DNA from: CAYUMU01 sp964445985 | GTDB lineage: Bacteria > Planctomycetota > Planctomycetia > Pirellulales > S012-138 | Length of the DNA: 64,000 bases | Reading direction: 5' to 3' | NCBI GenBank assembly: GCA_964445985.1 | Contig: CAYUMU010000028.1 | Span: forward strand, 4,126-68,125 | Shown: positions 8,165-17,517 of the stretch, in pieces | How the letters are laid out: each line of letters begins with the position of its first letter | How positions within the stretch are numbered: position 1 is the stretch's first letter | Notes under the pieces: model-generated | Told to the model about the DNA's origin: nothing | Seen by the model: only the letters and a program-made list of their open reading frames with translations | Databases searched by the model: none | Translations under genes and position numbers: made by a program

Positions 8165-9304
8165 GTGTTCGACCTGCCCCAACGCTGGTATGCGCGGGTT
8201 CCCTGGTTGCTTCTGGCAGCGGCGGGGTTGCTCATCGTGGGGGGCTGGCTGGGAATAGAAAGGGCCGAATCGCTGGAAGGGGGCGACGGCCGCTTCCTCT
8301 CCCGGCAACGGCTCTGGTCGCTGGTCGCCGTGGCGGCCCTGTTGCTCGCCGCCTGGCCCAACTACCGGATTCTGTGCCGCCTGAGTTATGTATTGTACGC
8401 GCTTTCGCTGGTGCTACTGGTGGTGGTTTTTTTGGGGTCGCCCATCAACGGGGCGCAGCGGTGGATAAGACTAGGGCCGGTGAGTTTGCAGCCTTCCGAA
8501 TTCGCCAAGATTGCCTGTGTGCTGGCGCTCGCTCGTTATTTGATGTATCGCGACAGCCAGCGGAGGTTGAGCGGCTTCTTAGGGCCGCTGCTATTGGCGA
8601 TGGCGCCGGCCGTGCTGATCTTACGCGAGCCCGACCTGGGCACGGCGATGGTGTTTCCGCCGCTAGCCATGGCCATGCTGTTTGCCGCCGGCGCTCGCTG
8701 GCCCGATCTGGCCAAGTTGGCCGCCGCGGGGCTGCTATTGGCCCCGCTGCTCTGGACGCAAATGAGTGCCGAACAGCGCTCGCGGGTCACGGCCCTGTTC
8801 GAGCAAACACCGGTCGGAGCCCGGCCTGGCGACGACGGCTATCAGCTTTACCAGGCAAAGCAAATGCTGGCGATGGGCGGCGTGCGGGGGAGTTGGCTGG
8901 CCGGCGACGTGGCCGACGATCCGGCCGTGTATCGATTGCCGGAGTCGCACAGCGATTTTGTGTTCAGCGTGATTGGCGAGCGGTTTGGCGTGGCGGGAGC
9001 CCTGCTGTTGCTGGCCTGTTATGGATTGCTGCTCTGGCTGGCCCTGGCGATCGCCGCGCGAACGCAGGAACCCTTTGGGCGGTTGGTGGCCCTGGGCATT
9101 GCGGTGTTGTTTGGCGTGCAAGCTCTGATTAACACGGGCATGACGGTGGGTTTGCTGCCGATCACCGGGATGAGCCTGCCGCTGGTCAGCTATGGCGGCT
9201 CGGGGCTGGTGGCCCACGGCCTGGCGTTGGGGCTGTTGGTTAACGTGGCCATGCGGCCGGGGTTTGAAGTGGCGTATGAGCCGTTTCGTTTCCAGGCCGA
9301 GTGA
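8165..9304 (+). CDS. FtsW/RodA/SpoVE family protein (lipid II polymerase-like)
   Basis: Members of this SEDS family polymerise peptidoglycan glycan strands from lipid II in the inner membrane. The sequence shows about ten hydrophobic segments and the family hallmarks GAQRWIRLGPVSLQPSEFAK and GLLPITGMSLPLVSYGGSGL near the C-terminus. A GTG start at 8165 (VFDLPQRWYARVPW, 379 residues) or a TTG at 8147 is possible; I prefer the GTG. The gene faces ileS, so the roughly 300-base space between them should hold promoters in both directions. I cannot tell FtsW from RodA by motif. Planctomycetes are known to lack FtsZ while keeping peptidoglycan, so a housekeeping role is likely. No penicillin-binding protein partner is adjacent. 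Confidence 0.88.
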   Translation: MFDLPQRWYARVPWLLLAAAGLLIVGGWLGIERAESLEGGDGRFLSRQRLWSLVAVAALLLAAWPNYRILCRLSYVLYALSLVLLVVVFLGSPINGAQRWIRLGPVSLQPSEFAKIACVLALARYLMYRDSQRRLSGFLGPLLLAMAPAVLILREPDLGTAMVFPPLAMAMLFAAGARWPDLAKLAAAGLLLAPLLWTQMSAEQRSRVTALFEQTPVGARPGDDGYQLYQAKQMLAMGGVRGSWLAGDVADDPAVYRLPESHSDFVFSVIGERFGVAGALLLLACYGLLLWLALAIAARTQEPFGRLVALGIAVLFGVQALINTGMTVGLLPITGMSLPLVSYGGSGLVAHGLALGLLVNVAMRPGFEVAYEPFRFQAE

Positions 9305-9665
9305 GCCCTGGGGGAAAGGACGCAGAATGCGGCGACGATTTTGGTAAGCGTTTAACCGTTTCTGTTGTCTTGCCTTGAAGAGATAATCGCCGCAGAACCC
9401 CGTCTTCAACCTGCTGCGACCCCTCACCGGGGTCGAACGAGGATTCGATTCATTGCAATCCGGCGGTGTCGCTGCGCTCAACCGCCGGCTACGGGCTGCA
9501 AACCCCTCCGGGGTTCCTTCACCCGACATTCGTCTCACTCAACCTCGACCTCCCATTAAGTGTACCAGTGTACACAATCAGCGACTTTTGTCAAGCCTCG
9601 ACAAGAGCCGAAAACGACCGAACCGAGTTGACGGGCTGAGAGTCGGGTATGTTCGTTCCCAATTT
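9305..9665. other. Convergent intergenic region of 361 bases with a hairpin cluster
   Basis: No gene is seen. The region contains inverted repeats GACCCC/GGGGTC (9418-9434), CCGGCGGT/ACCGCCGG (9460-9488), AACCCC/GGGGTT (9501-9515) and GTGTAC/GTACAC (9560-9575). The part from 9468 to about 9500 resembles 34413-34446. Because both flanking genes end here, the hairpins may limit read-through, but no U-rich tract follows any of them. Confidence 0.7.
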
Positions 9666-10460
9666 TTAGTAGCGGGCCAGTTCTTTGGCGGCCTGGCCGG
9701 TGAGGGCTTTTTGAATTTCTTGGGCGCGGGTGGTCATGAACTTGAGTTCGCTGCCGATGGCGATGAACTGCATGCCCTGCTCGGCGCGGCGGTGGGCGGT
9801 TTCGGGGTCTTGCACGTGCATGCCGGTGGGGGTGCCTACCTTTTTGCCGGCATCGACCACTTTTTGCAGTTGGTCTTCAAATTCGGCGTCGCTGGCTTCG
9901 CTCCAGTCGGCGCCGCGCATGTTGGCGCGCAGATCGACCGGCCCGACGAAAATGGCATCGACGCCCGGCAGGGCGTAAATCGCTTCGGCGTTTTGCACGC
10001 CGGTGGGGCTCTCGGTTTGCAGCACCACCAGAATTTCGTCGTTGGCCTGGCGGAAGTAGTCGCCGGGCGTGGCCTCAAAATTCATGAACTGCATGCCGCC
10101 CCCCAGGCTGCGGTTGCCGTCGGGCGGGTACTTGGCGGCGGCCACGGCGATCTTGGCTTGCTCCACGGTGTCGACCATCGGCACCACGATTCCCCAGGCG
10201 CCGGCATCGAGCACGCGCTTGATATAGTCGTGATTGCCCTTGGGCACGCGAGCCAGCGGCACCGAACCGGCGTCGGCGATGGCGGCAAAGATCATCGCCG
10301 CTTGCGACCAATCGATGGGAGAATGTTCGATATCGAGCGTGAGCCAGTCAAAGCCAATTCGGGCCATCACGCGGGTGGCGTAAAGATCGCCCAGCGACAG
10401 CCAGGTGCCAAAGGTCGGCTCGCCTTTACGCAGTTTCTCCTTAACGGGGTTGGTACGCAT
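9666..10460 (-). CDS. HpcH/HpaI aldolase family protein
   Basis: This 264-residue protein matches the class II pyruvate aldolases of the HpcH/HpaI family (PF03328), which cleave or form 2-keto acids such as 2-keto-3-deoxy sugar acids using a divalent metal. The N-terminus FGTWLSLGDLYATRVMARIG and the segment DWLTLDIEHSPIDW are characteristic, as are RVPKGNHDYIKRVLDAGAWGIVVP and the metal-site glutamate in VVLQTESPTGVQNAEAI. AIFVGPVDLRANM matches the usual FIGPxDLxxxMG segment. I start at 10460 (MRTNPVKEKLRKGEP); the 29 codons upstream in the open frame are not family-like. The substrate cannot be assigned, and no sugar-acid dehydratase lies beside it. Confidence 0.88.
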   Translation of the reverse strand: MRTNPVKEKLRKGEPTFGTWLSLGDLYATRVMARIGFDWLTLDIEHSPIDWSQAAMIFAAIADAGSVPLARVPKGNHDYIKRVLDAGAWGIVVPMVDTVEQAKIAVAAAKYPPDGNRSLGGGMQFMNFEATPGDYFRQANDEILVVLQTESPTGVQNAEAIYALPGVDAIFVGPVDLRANMRGADWSEASDAEFEDQLQKVVDAGKKVGTPTGMHVQDPETAHRRAEQGMQFIAIGSELKFMTTRAQEIQKALTGQAAKELARY

Positions 10461-10625
10461 CAAGTGCTCGCTTGCAGATAAAAGTGGAGTGAGGAGGGAG
10501 CTGAGGCATGCGGAGCTTAATGTTTCATACGAGTGCATCGCGTGCAAGTAGGTCCGCCCGCCTGCACACTCAGGATCGAGGATTAAATAACGTCCTTATT
10601 TATTACTTGGTCTTTGCCATGGTGT

Positions 10626-12254
10626 TTACCGCTCCGACGACGGAATGTGGATCGCCACGAAAGCCGTCAGGCCAAACCCAATGGGCTTGACGTAGTCGGG
10701 CCGCGATTCATCGACCGGGTGACCGTTCATGTTGGCGTACAGCGTGCTGCCATCGGCCGAAAGCTTGATGCCGTAGGTGCCGCCGGGCACGTAGCCGCAG
10801 CGCTCGTTGAGGGCCGGGCCAAGGAAGCAAATTACTTTTTGCTGGCCCGAGGCGATGTCGTACTGCACCACCGGCGCTCCCTGCGGATGGGCCTGGCCAT
10901 GCGCGCCGGGCATGTAGTACAGGTACTTGCCGTCGGGCGAAGCTTCCATCACGGTGGTGTACATGCCGCTGAGCCAGCAGGGACCGAGCAGCTTTAGTTC
11001 ATCTTTTTGCGGATCGTAACGAAAGAGCTGACTGGTCTGATGGGTGGTGCCGTAGATGGCGCCATCCTTTGCCTGGCAAGCCGAACGCATGCCGGGCGAC
11101 TTGTCCGGGAACACCGACTTGGTATCCGAGATCTTGTTCGTCTGGGCGTCGTACCTGGCGATGCGGCCTTCCAGCCCATTGAAGTAAATGTCGCCGTTTT
11201 TGGTGAGGGCGAACGCGCGATTGAAACCCACCGTGCCGTCTTTGGCCTGGAAGACCGGCTTCATGGTCTTGAGGTCCAGGCCGTACAGGGTGTCACCCTC
11301 GCCGGCTTCCAAGTTGCACCACCAAATGCCGCGTTCCAGGTCCATGGCGCTGGTGGCCGTGCAACGCTTGGGCGGCAGGCTGGCCACGTTTTCCACCTGG
11401 CCGGTGGCCGGGTCGTAGCAATAGAGCTGGCCGCCGGTCAGGTGCTCGGTCCAGCCGTACTTGGGGTCGCCCGCGGCGTTGCCGGCATTGAGCGTGCAAC
11501 TGAAGTAAATCTTGCCGTCGGGGCCTTCGTCGATTTTGGCATGCACCTTCGACCAGGCCGGTTGGCCCTCGCGCGGCGGCACGATCTTGTTCATGTCGGC
11601 GATTTGCTTCAGCGTTTTGGCTTCGGGATCCCACACGTAAATGAAGCAACGGGCATCGCCTTCGGCATCGTGGCCGTGGTCGCCAATGCCAAGGTACACC
11701 TTGCCATCGCGGGCCAGGCCGATATCACCCCAGCTCGACCACAAGCGGCGCAGGGAAGCATCGGAGCCCAGGTCTTGGTGGAAGGTAAAATCCACCGTCG
11801 GCGGAGTCTTGGCCACGGTGAACGGGGCCGCGGCCGGGTCTTTGCGCGCTTCCCGCACAATCTCGGGCACTTGCAGCAGCAACGCACCGTTGACCACCAC
11901 GGCGCCATGCCTGGCGTCCTTGAGCGCCGGCGGCCAGGGTACGGGAACCCGCGCAGCCAAGGCCGCCGCGGCTGCTTTGGCGGCCTCTTCCCTGGCTTTG
12001 GCTCGCTTTTCCGCTGCTAATTTGGCGGCTTCGGCCTTGGCCGCGGCTCGGATGGCGGCCGCCTCTTTTATGGCGGCCTCTTTCTTCGCCGCGGCTTGCT
12101 GGGCCGCATCGACTTTCGCCGGATTTGGATCTCGCGTGACAGCCCTGGGGGGCGCTGGCTTGTCTTGTGCCCCGGCGGGCTCACCCAAGGCTCCCATTGC
12201 CAGGCAGGCAGACACGCCGAGAACGGCCAACGACCGTCCAATAGAATATCGCAT
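10626..12254 (-). CDS. Exported propeller-like protein with an alanine/lysine/glutamate-rich helix
   Basis: This 542-residue protein starts with a likely signal peptide (MRYSIGRSLAVLGVSACLAM, cleaved near PAGA). Residues about 40-105 form a highly charged Ala/Lys/Glu stretch expected to be a long helix or coiled coil. The rest looks like a beta-propeller: repeated short units such as GLARDGKVYLGIGDHGHD, DGKIYFSCTLN, KNGDIYFNGLEG and KDGAIYGTTHQ. A single CHCH-type or heme motif is not seen. I recognise the general planctomycete type but no named family. The helical stretch may span the wall or mediate oligomerisation; that is inference. The open frame extends far upstream to 12959 without support, so the ATG at 12254 with a signal peptide is the better start. 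Confidence 0.75.
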   Translation of the reverse strand: MRYSIGRSLAVLGVSACLAMGALGEPAGAQDKPAPPRAVTRDPNPAKVDAAQQAAAKKEAAIKEAAAIRAAAKAEAAKLAAEKRAKAREEAAKAAAAALAARVPVPWPPALKDARHGAVVVNGALLLQVPEIVREARKDPAAAPFTVAKTPPTVDFTFHQDLGSDASLRRLWSSWGDIGLARDGKVYLGIGDHGHDAEGDARCFIYVWDPEAKTLKQIADMNKIVPPREGQPAWSKVHAKIDEGPDGKIYFSCTLNAGNAAGDPKYGWTEHLTGGQLYCYDPATGQVENVASLPPKRCTATSAMDLERGIWWCNLEAGEGDTLYGLDLKTMKPVFQAKDGTVGFNRAFALTKNGDIYFNGLEGRIARYDAQTNKISDTKSVFPDKSPGMRSACQAKDGAIYGTTHQTSQLFRYDPQKDELKLLGPCWLSGMYTTVMEASPDGKYLYYMPGAHGQAHPQGAPVVQYDIASGQQKVICFLGPALNERCGYVPGGTYGIKLSADGSTLYANMNGHPVDESRPDYVKPIGFGLTAFVAIHIPSSER

Positions 12255-12554
12255 GAGAAACGCTCCTCGATGTCTCTGGTAGGTGGGCATTGCCCAGGCG
12301 GCCAACGGCGCCGGGCAACTCGCGCGGGTGGCAAAAAACCTACGGTAGCTGCTGAAACCCCCGCAAGCAACAAAACTGCCCCATTCGCCGGGTGGAATGT
12401 ACCCTGGCGGCAGGCGAGGACCGTCCGATCGCCTGATCTCTCGCGGATGTGGGGCAAACAGGGTCGAGAATGCCGAGCCGCGGCGGCCCCTCGCCCCTGG
12501 CAGGCAACTGCGGTATTCTGCTAGTCGTACCTTATGGCCCCTCAGGAATTGCGT
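12255..12554. other. Divergent intergenic region of about 300 bases
   Basis: This space separates the minus-strand propeller gene from the plus-strand Tat protein, so promoters for both are expected here. I see no convincing operator or RNA gene. Confidence 0.5.
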
Positions 12555-12956
12555 ATGAGCGAGCAAGAACTCGATCGGCGTTCGTTTGCCCGGCGTTTGG
12601 CTGGCACGGCTCTTACCACCGCGGTAACGGCCAGCCTGGCAACCACCGCTGCGCCGCGTGCAGCCGCCGACGATAAGCCCCAAGCCCCCGCGGCCGATGT
12701 AAACGCTCCGGACGATGTAAACGCTCCGGCCGAACCCAAAGCCCCCCAGGCACTGGTCGATCAGCCGCCCACCGAGCTGTTGCTCGCCCTGGTGCGGCAA
12801 AAATATCCCCATCCGCTGACCGCGGAACAAGCAGACGCCATCCGCTCGCAGTTGGCCTGGTATTGGCAACGGTCGGCCGTGCTGAGCAGTTTCCCATTGA
12901 CCAATGCCGACGAACCGGCGCCGATCTTCGCCGCCTATCGCGGCCAGAGCGAATAG
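12555..12956 (+). CDS. Small Tat-exported protein of unknown function
   Basis: The 133-residue protein has a twin-arginine signal: MSEQELDRRSFARRLAGTAL followed by an alanine/threonine-rich hydrophobic stretch and an APRAAA cleavage region. A short repeat, NAPDDVNAPAEPKAPQA, follows. The C-terminal 65 residues, from TELLLALVRQKYPHPLTAEQ to IFAAYRGQSE, are predicted helical and contain no cysteine. I do not recognise a family. The phosphoglycerate mutase-like gene starts 47 bases downstream on the same strand, so the two may share a transcript, although one product is exported and the other cytoplasmic. The start at 12555 is chosen over the longer frame from 12534 because it places the twin arginine near the N-terminus. 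Confidence 0.7.
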   Translation: MSEQELDRRSFARRLAGTALTTAVTASLATTAAPRAAADDKPQAPAADVNAPDDVNAPAEPKAPQALVDQPPTELLLALVRQKYPHPLTAEQADAIRSQLAWYWQRSAVLSSFPLTNADEPAPIFAAYRGQSE

Positions 12957-13003
12957 CATCGGGCCGATTCCCTGTCATTTTCACGCCAAGGCAAAACCCG
13001 CTT

Positions 13004-14197
13004 ATGAAGTATGCGATTGTGATCCCCGATGGCTGCGCCGACGAGCCGCAAGCCGAGCTCGATGGCCGCACGCCGCTGCAAGCCGCCCACATTCCGCACA
13101 TGGATGCCGTGGCGGCCGCGGGCGTCGTCGGCAGGGCCAACCATGTGCCGGCCTCGTTGCCGCCGGGGTCCGACGTGGCCAATCTCAGCCTGCTGGGCTA
13201 CGATCCGCTCGCCCACTTCACCGGCCGCGCGCCGCTCGAAGCGGCCGCCCAGGGCATTGAGCTCGGTCCCGACGATTGGGCCGTGCGCTGCAACCTGGTG
13301 ACCGTGCTCGAGCAAACCATGCGCGACTTCACGGCCGGCCACATTAGCACCGCGGAAGCCACCTCGCTGCTGGCCACGGCCCAAGAAAGCCTCGGCGGCG
13401 ACCGCATGCAATTCGTGCCGGGCGTGAGCTACCGCAACCTGCTGATCTGCCGCGGCAGCGCCCCTTTCGCCGATACCACGCGCACCACGCCGCCCCACGA
13501 TCTCACCGATAAGTCGGTGCTCGACGACTACCCCCGAGGGCCGGGCAGCGATTTGCTCAATCAACTCATGGCCGACAGCGTGCCCCTGTTTGCCGAACAT
13601 GCCGTGAACGTGGCCCGGGCGAAAGCAGGCAAGTCGCCGGCGACCAACATCTGGCTATGGGGCCAAGGGCGCACACCTCGGCTCGAACCTTTCCAAAAGG
13701 TCTACGGACTGCGGGGAGCGATGATTACCGCCGTCGATCTGCTCCGAGGCTTGGCGGCGCTGATCGGCTGGCAACGCATCGAGGTTCCGGGCGCCACCGG
13801 CTATACCGATACCGATTACGCCGCCAAGGGCCGCTACGCGATCGATGCCTTGGATCACACCGACATTATTTGCGTGCATGTGGAAGCCACCGATGAAGCC
13901 TCGCACGAAGGCGACGGCCAGGCCAAGGTGAAGGCGTTGGAAGAAATCGACCGCCACATTGTCGGGCCACTGCACGCAGCGCTCGGCCAGCGGGGCGACT
14001 ACCGCATTCTCATCAGCCCCGACCATCCCACGCCGCTGCGCACCAAAACGCACAGTCACGGTTTTGTGCCCTGGACGATTGCCGGAGCCGGCGTGGAGGC
14101 CGATGGCTTCGCAACCTACGACGACGTCACCGCCGGCCAATCCGAGCGCGCCTATCCCGATGGCTGGAAACTGATGCGCTATTTCCTGGGAAAATAG
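13004..14197 (+). CDS. apgM: Cofactor-independent phosphoglycerate mutase (archaeal/ApgM type)
   Basis: ApgM-type enzymes interconvert 3- and 2-phosphoglycerate with two metal ions and an alkaline-phosphatase fold. The 397-residue protein starts MKYAIVIPDGCADEP, where the aspartate is a metal ligand, and continues with GRTPLQAAHIPHMDAVAAAG. The next signature, PPGSDVANLSLLGYDP, contains the expected nucleophilic serine. C-terminal ligands appear in HVEATDEASHEGD and LISPDHPTP, and KTHSHGFVPW closes the site. Start at ATG 13004, since the upstream open frame overlaps the preceding gene. A minority of relatives have been called homoserine kinases; without thr genes nearby I favour the glycolytic role. 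Confidence 0.88.
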   Translation: MKYAIVIPDGCADEPQAELDGRTPLQAAHIPHMDAVAAAGVVGRANHVPASLPPGSDVANLSLLGYDPLAHFTGRAPLEAAAQGIELGPDDWAVRCNLVTVLEQTMRDFTAGHISTAEATSLLATAQESLGGDRMQFVPGVSYRNLLICRGSAPFADTTRTTPPHDLTDKSVLDDYPRGPGSDLLNQLMADSVPLFAEHAVNVARAKAGKSPATNIWLWGQGRTPRLEPFQKVYGLRGAMITAVDLLRGLAALIGWQRIEVPGATGYTDTDYAAKGRYAIDALDHTDIICVHVEATDEASHEGDGQAKVKALEEIDRHIVGPLHAALGQRGDYRILISPDHPTPLRTKTHSHGFVPWTIAGAGVEADGFATYDDVTAGQSERAYPDGWKLMRYFLGK

Positions 14198-14212
14198 AAC
14201 CCAGGTTTCAGG

Positions 14213-14869
14213 CTATAAGCCGAAGAACCGCACAAAGCCTTCGGTGACCTCGTTCAGGTCGCGCGTGCAGCGAATGATCAAGGTCACCAGGATCACCAGG
14301 CCCACGATGCCCAAGGTGATGCCTCGCGGATTGCGGGCCACGCGTGCCTGATGGAGTGCGGCGGCCAGTTCGGCCGTCAAGCGTCTCCACGAGGCAATAT
14401 TAATATAGTCGCTCTCGGCCGATAGGGTGGCATTGCGAAAAGCGGCCGTGCTAGCGAGCTTGATGAGCAGACCTGCCTGGGGCATTTCGAGCGTGTGGCC
14501 GGCCCACCGCGAGGCCGGGTCCATCTGCAGGGCAATCCGCGATACCAACTGGCGAATTTCCTCGCCCCCAATGTTGTAAATCACCAGTCGCGGCCGCAGG
14601 AACAGAATCCATAGCGACACACTCGAGGCGTACAGCAGCAACAGCAGCAGCCAATAATAGGGCCCCAGCCGCACCAGCAGTTCGGGCGGGGTGAACAACT
14701 GCACGGGGCCGATCATCACCAGTCCACTCACACCGGTCGCGAGCGCTACCAGATCGCGGCCTCCCGATACGAGAAACGGCTTCGACAGCAGGTTGATCAC
14801 CGCGATAAAAAGCAAATAGATCGCCAGCGGACCCATGCCGACGATCAATTGGGCCGAATCAATCAACAT
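14213..14869 (-). CDS. Membrane protein of unknown function
   Basis: The 218-residue protein has hydrophobic segments near residues 7-30, 40-60 and 68-90 and a C-terminal one (GITLGIVGLVILVTLIIRC). The central region of about 100 residues, beginning RPRLVIYNIGGEEIRQLVSR and including EMPQAGLLIKLAS, is soluble and probably cytoplasmic. I do not recognise a family. It is convergent with the phosphoglycerate mutase gene, with only 15 bases between the stop codons. The start MLIDSAQLIVGMGPLAIYLL gives a membrane segment immediately. Upstream it faces the lutB gene across 290 bases. Confidence 0.7.
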   Translation of the reverse strand: MLIDSAQLIVGMGPLAIYLLFIAVINLLSKPFLVSGGRDLVALATGVSGLVMIGPVQLFTPPELLVRLGPYYWLLLLLLYASSVSLWILFLRPRLVIYNIGGEEIRQLVSRIALQMDPASRWAGHTLEMPQAGLLIKLASTAAFRNATLSAESDYINIASWRRLTAELAAALHQARVARNPRGITLGIVGLVILVTLIIRCTRDLNEVTEGFVRFFGL

Positions 14870-15158
14870 AGATGCTAGTTCTCCTGGTTAAACGCATGTT
14901 AGACCAGCGCGCGGCGCGCGTCCACGGGGAAGCCGCCGGCCCTTTCGCCGCTTCAACCGGCCGGGATCATCGCCCGCCTTTCCCTGGGCGGCTTTTCCCG
15001 CTCCGCACCCCTGGGGAGAGCAAAAACGCCCGGCCCAGGCTATAGTGTGGCTGCATCCACGCGGCATCGGAGAAATCCGCCTGGCAATTCCCCCCGTATA
15101 ACCTCCCACGGCCCAGCTCCCCACAGCCCAGCCCCACCTTCAAGAGCGGTAACCCGCC

Positions 15159-16589
15159 GTGACTTCATCCAGCTTTGCCCAGCACGAGCATCACGAGTTT
15201 TTGTCGGCCACCGACGAAGCGTTGCACAATGCCAGCTTGCAGTTGGCCTTGTCTCGCTTGGGCGAAACGCTAGGACAACGCAATAAAGACGCGTTCAGCG
15301 CGCTGGAGAGTTCCAACGATCTTCGCGAAAAAGCCCGCGCGATCAAGAACGCCACGCTGTCGGCCCTGGATGAGCACCTGACCACCCTGGAAGCCAGCGT
15401 GCGCCGCCGGGGAGGCCAGGTTCACTTCGCGGCCGATTCGACCGACGCCTGCCAGATTGTGAACGGCATTCTGCGGCAGTCCAAGGCTCGCCGCGTGGTC
15501 AAGTCCAAGTCGATGACCACGGAAGAGATCCACCTCAACTCGGCCTTGGAGCAGGCCGACGTGGAGGTCGTGGAGACCGATTTCGGCGAGTACATCATTC
15601 AATTGGCCGGCCATCGCCCCAGCCATTTGGTGGCGCCGGCGATCCATCTGACCGTGAAAGACGTGGCCCAAGTGCTGAGTGCAGCCGCGGGCCGGCCGCT
15701 TCCCGAAGATGCCCAAGCCTTGGCGGCATTTGCGCGGGGCGAACTGCGAGAAAAGTTCGCCACCGCCGATGTGGGCATTACCGGCGCCAATTTCGCCGTG
15801 GCCGAAACCGGCACCATCGTGCTGGTTTCCAACGAAGGCAACGCCCGGCTGACCACCTGCATGCCGCGGGTTCACATCGCCATCATGGGCATGGAAAAGG
15901 TCATTCCTCGCATGGCCGATCTGCCCGTGTTCCTGAAGGTGCTCGCCCGCGCGGCAACCGGTCAAAAGCTCTCCATCTATACCTCGCTGGTGACCGGCGC
16001 CCGGCGTGCTGGCGAGCTCGATGGGCCGGAAGAGTTTCACCTGATCGTGCTCGACAATGGCCGCTCGCGCATTTTGGGCGGGCCGCTTCGCGAAAGCCTG
16101 TTTTGCATCCGTTGCGGCGCCTGTTTGAACGCCTGCCCCGTGTATCGCAACATCGGCGGCCACGCCTATGGCGGTGTGTATGCCGGTCCGATTGGGGCGG
16201 TGCTCACGCCGCTTTACGACGGCCTGGCGGCGAACGAGCATTTGCCGCACGCTTCCAGCCTGTGCGGGGCTTGCGAAGCGGCCTGCCCGGTGAAAATCCA
16301 AATTCCCAAAATGCTCATTCAGCTTCGCGAGCAGTTGCACGAAATGCCCGAACGCCGCAATTGGCTGGAAAGCCTGGCCTATCGCGGCTGGGCGGCGTCG
16401 CTCCGTTCGCCGCGGCTGTATCGCTGGGGAACCTGGCTGGTCTCGCGCACGGTGGGGCGTTTCTTCCGCCAGGAGCGCTGGTTGAAGTCCTTGCCTGGCA
16501 AACTCGACGGTTGGACCGAGCAGCGCGACTTCCCCTCGCCGGCGCCCCAGCGCTTCCGCGATTGGTGGAAGCAGGAGAACTCAGCATGA
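15159..16589 (+). CDS. lutB: LutB-type iron-sulfur protein of lactate utilisation
   Basis: LutB (YkgF, COG1139) is part of the iron-sulfur complex that oxidises L-lactate to pyruvate. The 476-residue protein has the N-terminal LUD-type domain with the segment GITGANFAVAETGTIVLVSNEGN and a C-terminal pair of 4Fe-4S motifs, CIRCGACLNACPVYRNIGGH near residue 312 and CGACEAACPVKIQIPK near residue 369. The start is the GTG at 15159. Its stop overlaps the lutC start by four bases (ATGA), so translation is probably coupled. A lutA gene, the usual third member, is not present on either side, so electrons or substrate may be handled by a subunit elsewhere. Confidence 0.92.
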   Translation: MTSSSFAQHEHHEFLSATDEALHNASLQLALSRLGETLGQRNKDAFSALESSNDLREKARAIKNATLSALDEHLTTLEASVRRRGGQVHFAADSTDACQIVNGILRQSKARRVVKSKSMTTEEIHLNSALEQADVEVVETDFGEYIIQLAGHRPSHLVAPAIHLTVKDVAQVLSAAAGRPLPEDAQALAAFARGELREKFATADVGITGANFAVAETGTIVLVSNEGNARLTTCMPRVHIAIMGMEKVIPRMADLPVFLKVLARAATGQKLSIYTSLVTGARRAGELDGPEEFHLIVLDNGRSRILGGPLRESLFCIRCGACLNACPVYRNIGGHAYGGVYAGPIGAVLTPLYDGLAANEHLPHASSLCGACEAACPVKIQIPKMLIQLREQLHEMPERRNWLESLAYRGWAASLRSPRLYRWGTWLVSRTVGRFFRQERWLKSLPGKLDGWTEQRDFPSPAPQRFRDWWKQENSA

Positions 16590-17263
16590 ACCGAGAGATC
16601 TTCTTGGAACGCGTGCGGCACGCCGTGCAACGCGGCAACGCATTCGGAGTGAAAACGCAGCCGGTGGCCGAAAACGCAGGCTACGTGGGCGCGGGCGACG
16701 ATCCGGTTGCCCGCCTCGCGGCTGAAGTCAACGCGGTGGGCGGGTTCGCGCGCCGCGCGGCCAACTTCGCCGCTGCCACGGAGTGCGTACGCGACTTGCT
16801 TTCCGCTCGTAAAGTTCGCAAAGCGCTCTGCTGGGAGCACCCCGTGCTCGAGCGGTTGGACCTCGGTTCGTTGCTCCCATCGCTCGGCATCGAACCGCTG
16901 AGTTACCAAAGCTTGCAAGCGTTGTCGCCCTCGGAGCAGCGAGCCCAAATGCTGGCGGCCGATGTGGGCATTTCCAGCGTGGACTACGCCATCGCCGAAA
17001 CAGGGACCATGGCCCTGGGCGCCCGCCCAGGCCAAGAGCGCTCGGCCAGTTTGCTGCCGCCGCTGTACTTCACCATTGTGAATCGCGAACAGATCCTGCC
17101 CGACCTGTTTGACCTGTTCGAACGGCTCCAGACGGCGGGCCCCGACAACCTGCCCAGCAACGTAACCCTGATCACCGGCCCCAGCAAAACTGGCGATATT
17201 GAGCTGCAACTCACCACCGGCGTCCACGGCCCCGGCGAGTGGCACGTGATCCTGGTGGGCTGA
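16586..17263 (+). CDS. lutC: LutC-type lactate utilisation protein (LUD domain)
   Basis: LutC (YkgG, COG1556) is the small partner of LutB. The 225-residue protein ends with the family core: DVGISSVDYAIAETGTMALG, then RSASLLPPLYFTIVNREQI, then SKTGDIELQLTTGVHGPGEW. No cysteine cluster is present, as expected for LutC. Its ATG overlaps the lutB stop by four bases, which indicates an operon. It is followed 254 bases later by an exported peroxiredoxin gene on the same strand. Confidence 0.92.
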   Translation: MNREIFLERVRHAVQRGNAFGVKTQPVAENAGYVGAGDDPVARLAAEVNAVGGFARRAANFAAATECVRDLLSARKVRKALCWEHPVLERLDLGSLLPSLGIEPLSYQSLQALSPSEQRAQMLAADVGISSVDYAIAETGTMALGARPGQERSASLLPPLYFTIVNREQILPDLFDLFERLQTAGPDNLPSNVTLITGPSKTGDIELQLTTGVHGPGEWHVILVG

Positions 17264-17517
17264 CCGGCCGCTCAGAACACAGATGGACGCGGCCCTCCCC
17301 TCCACCCACGACGCGATTAGCGCCCGCGCCGGTTTCCTAGTCGTTTCCTGTTTGAACTCGGCCCACATGCCTCTTAAAATCAGTACACCCCGCCCCGCAA
17401 GTGGCAGGGCACGGCATGCTGATAGCGCTCGGAATCCGCTTGAAGATGATCCTGAGCCGAGCGAGTTGCGGAACTGCCCCCCCACACCGTTTTGACTTTC
17501 CTCTTGGAGACTTTGCC

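Noticed and set aside
16586..17263. A LutA gene in the neighbourhood
   Set aside because: Nothing between 14.2 and 19.9 kb has the CCG-domain pattern of LutA.
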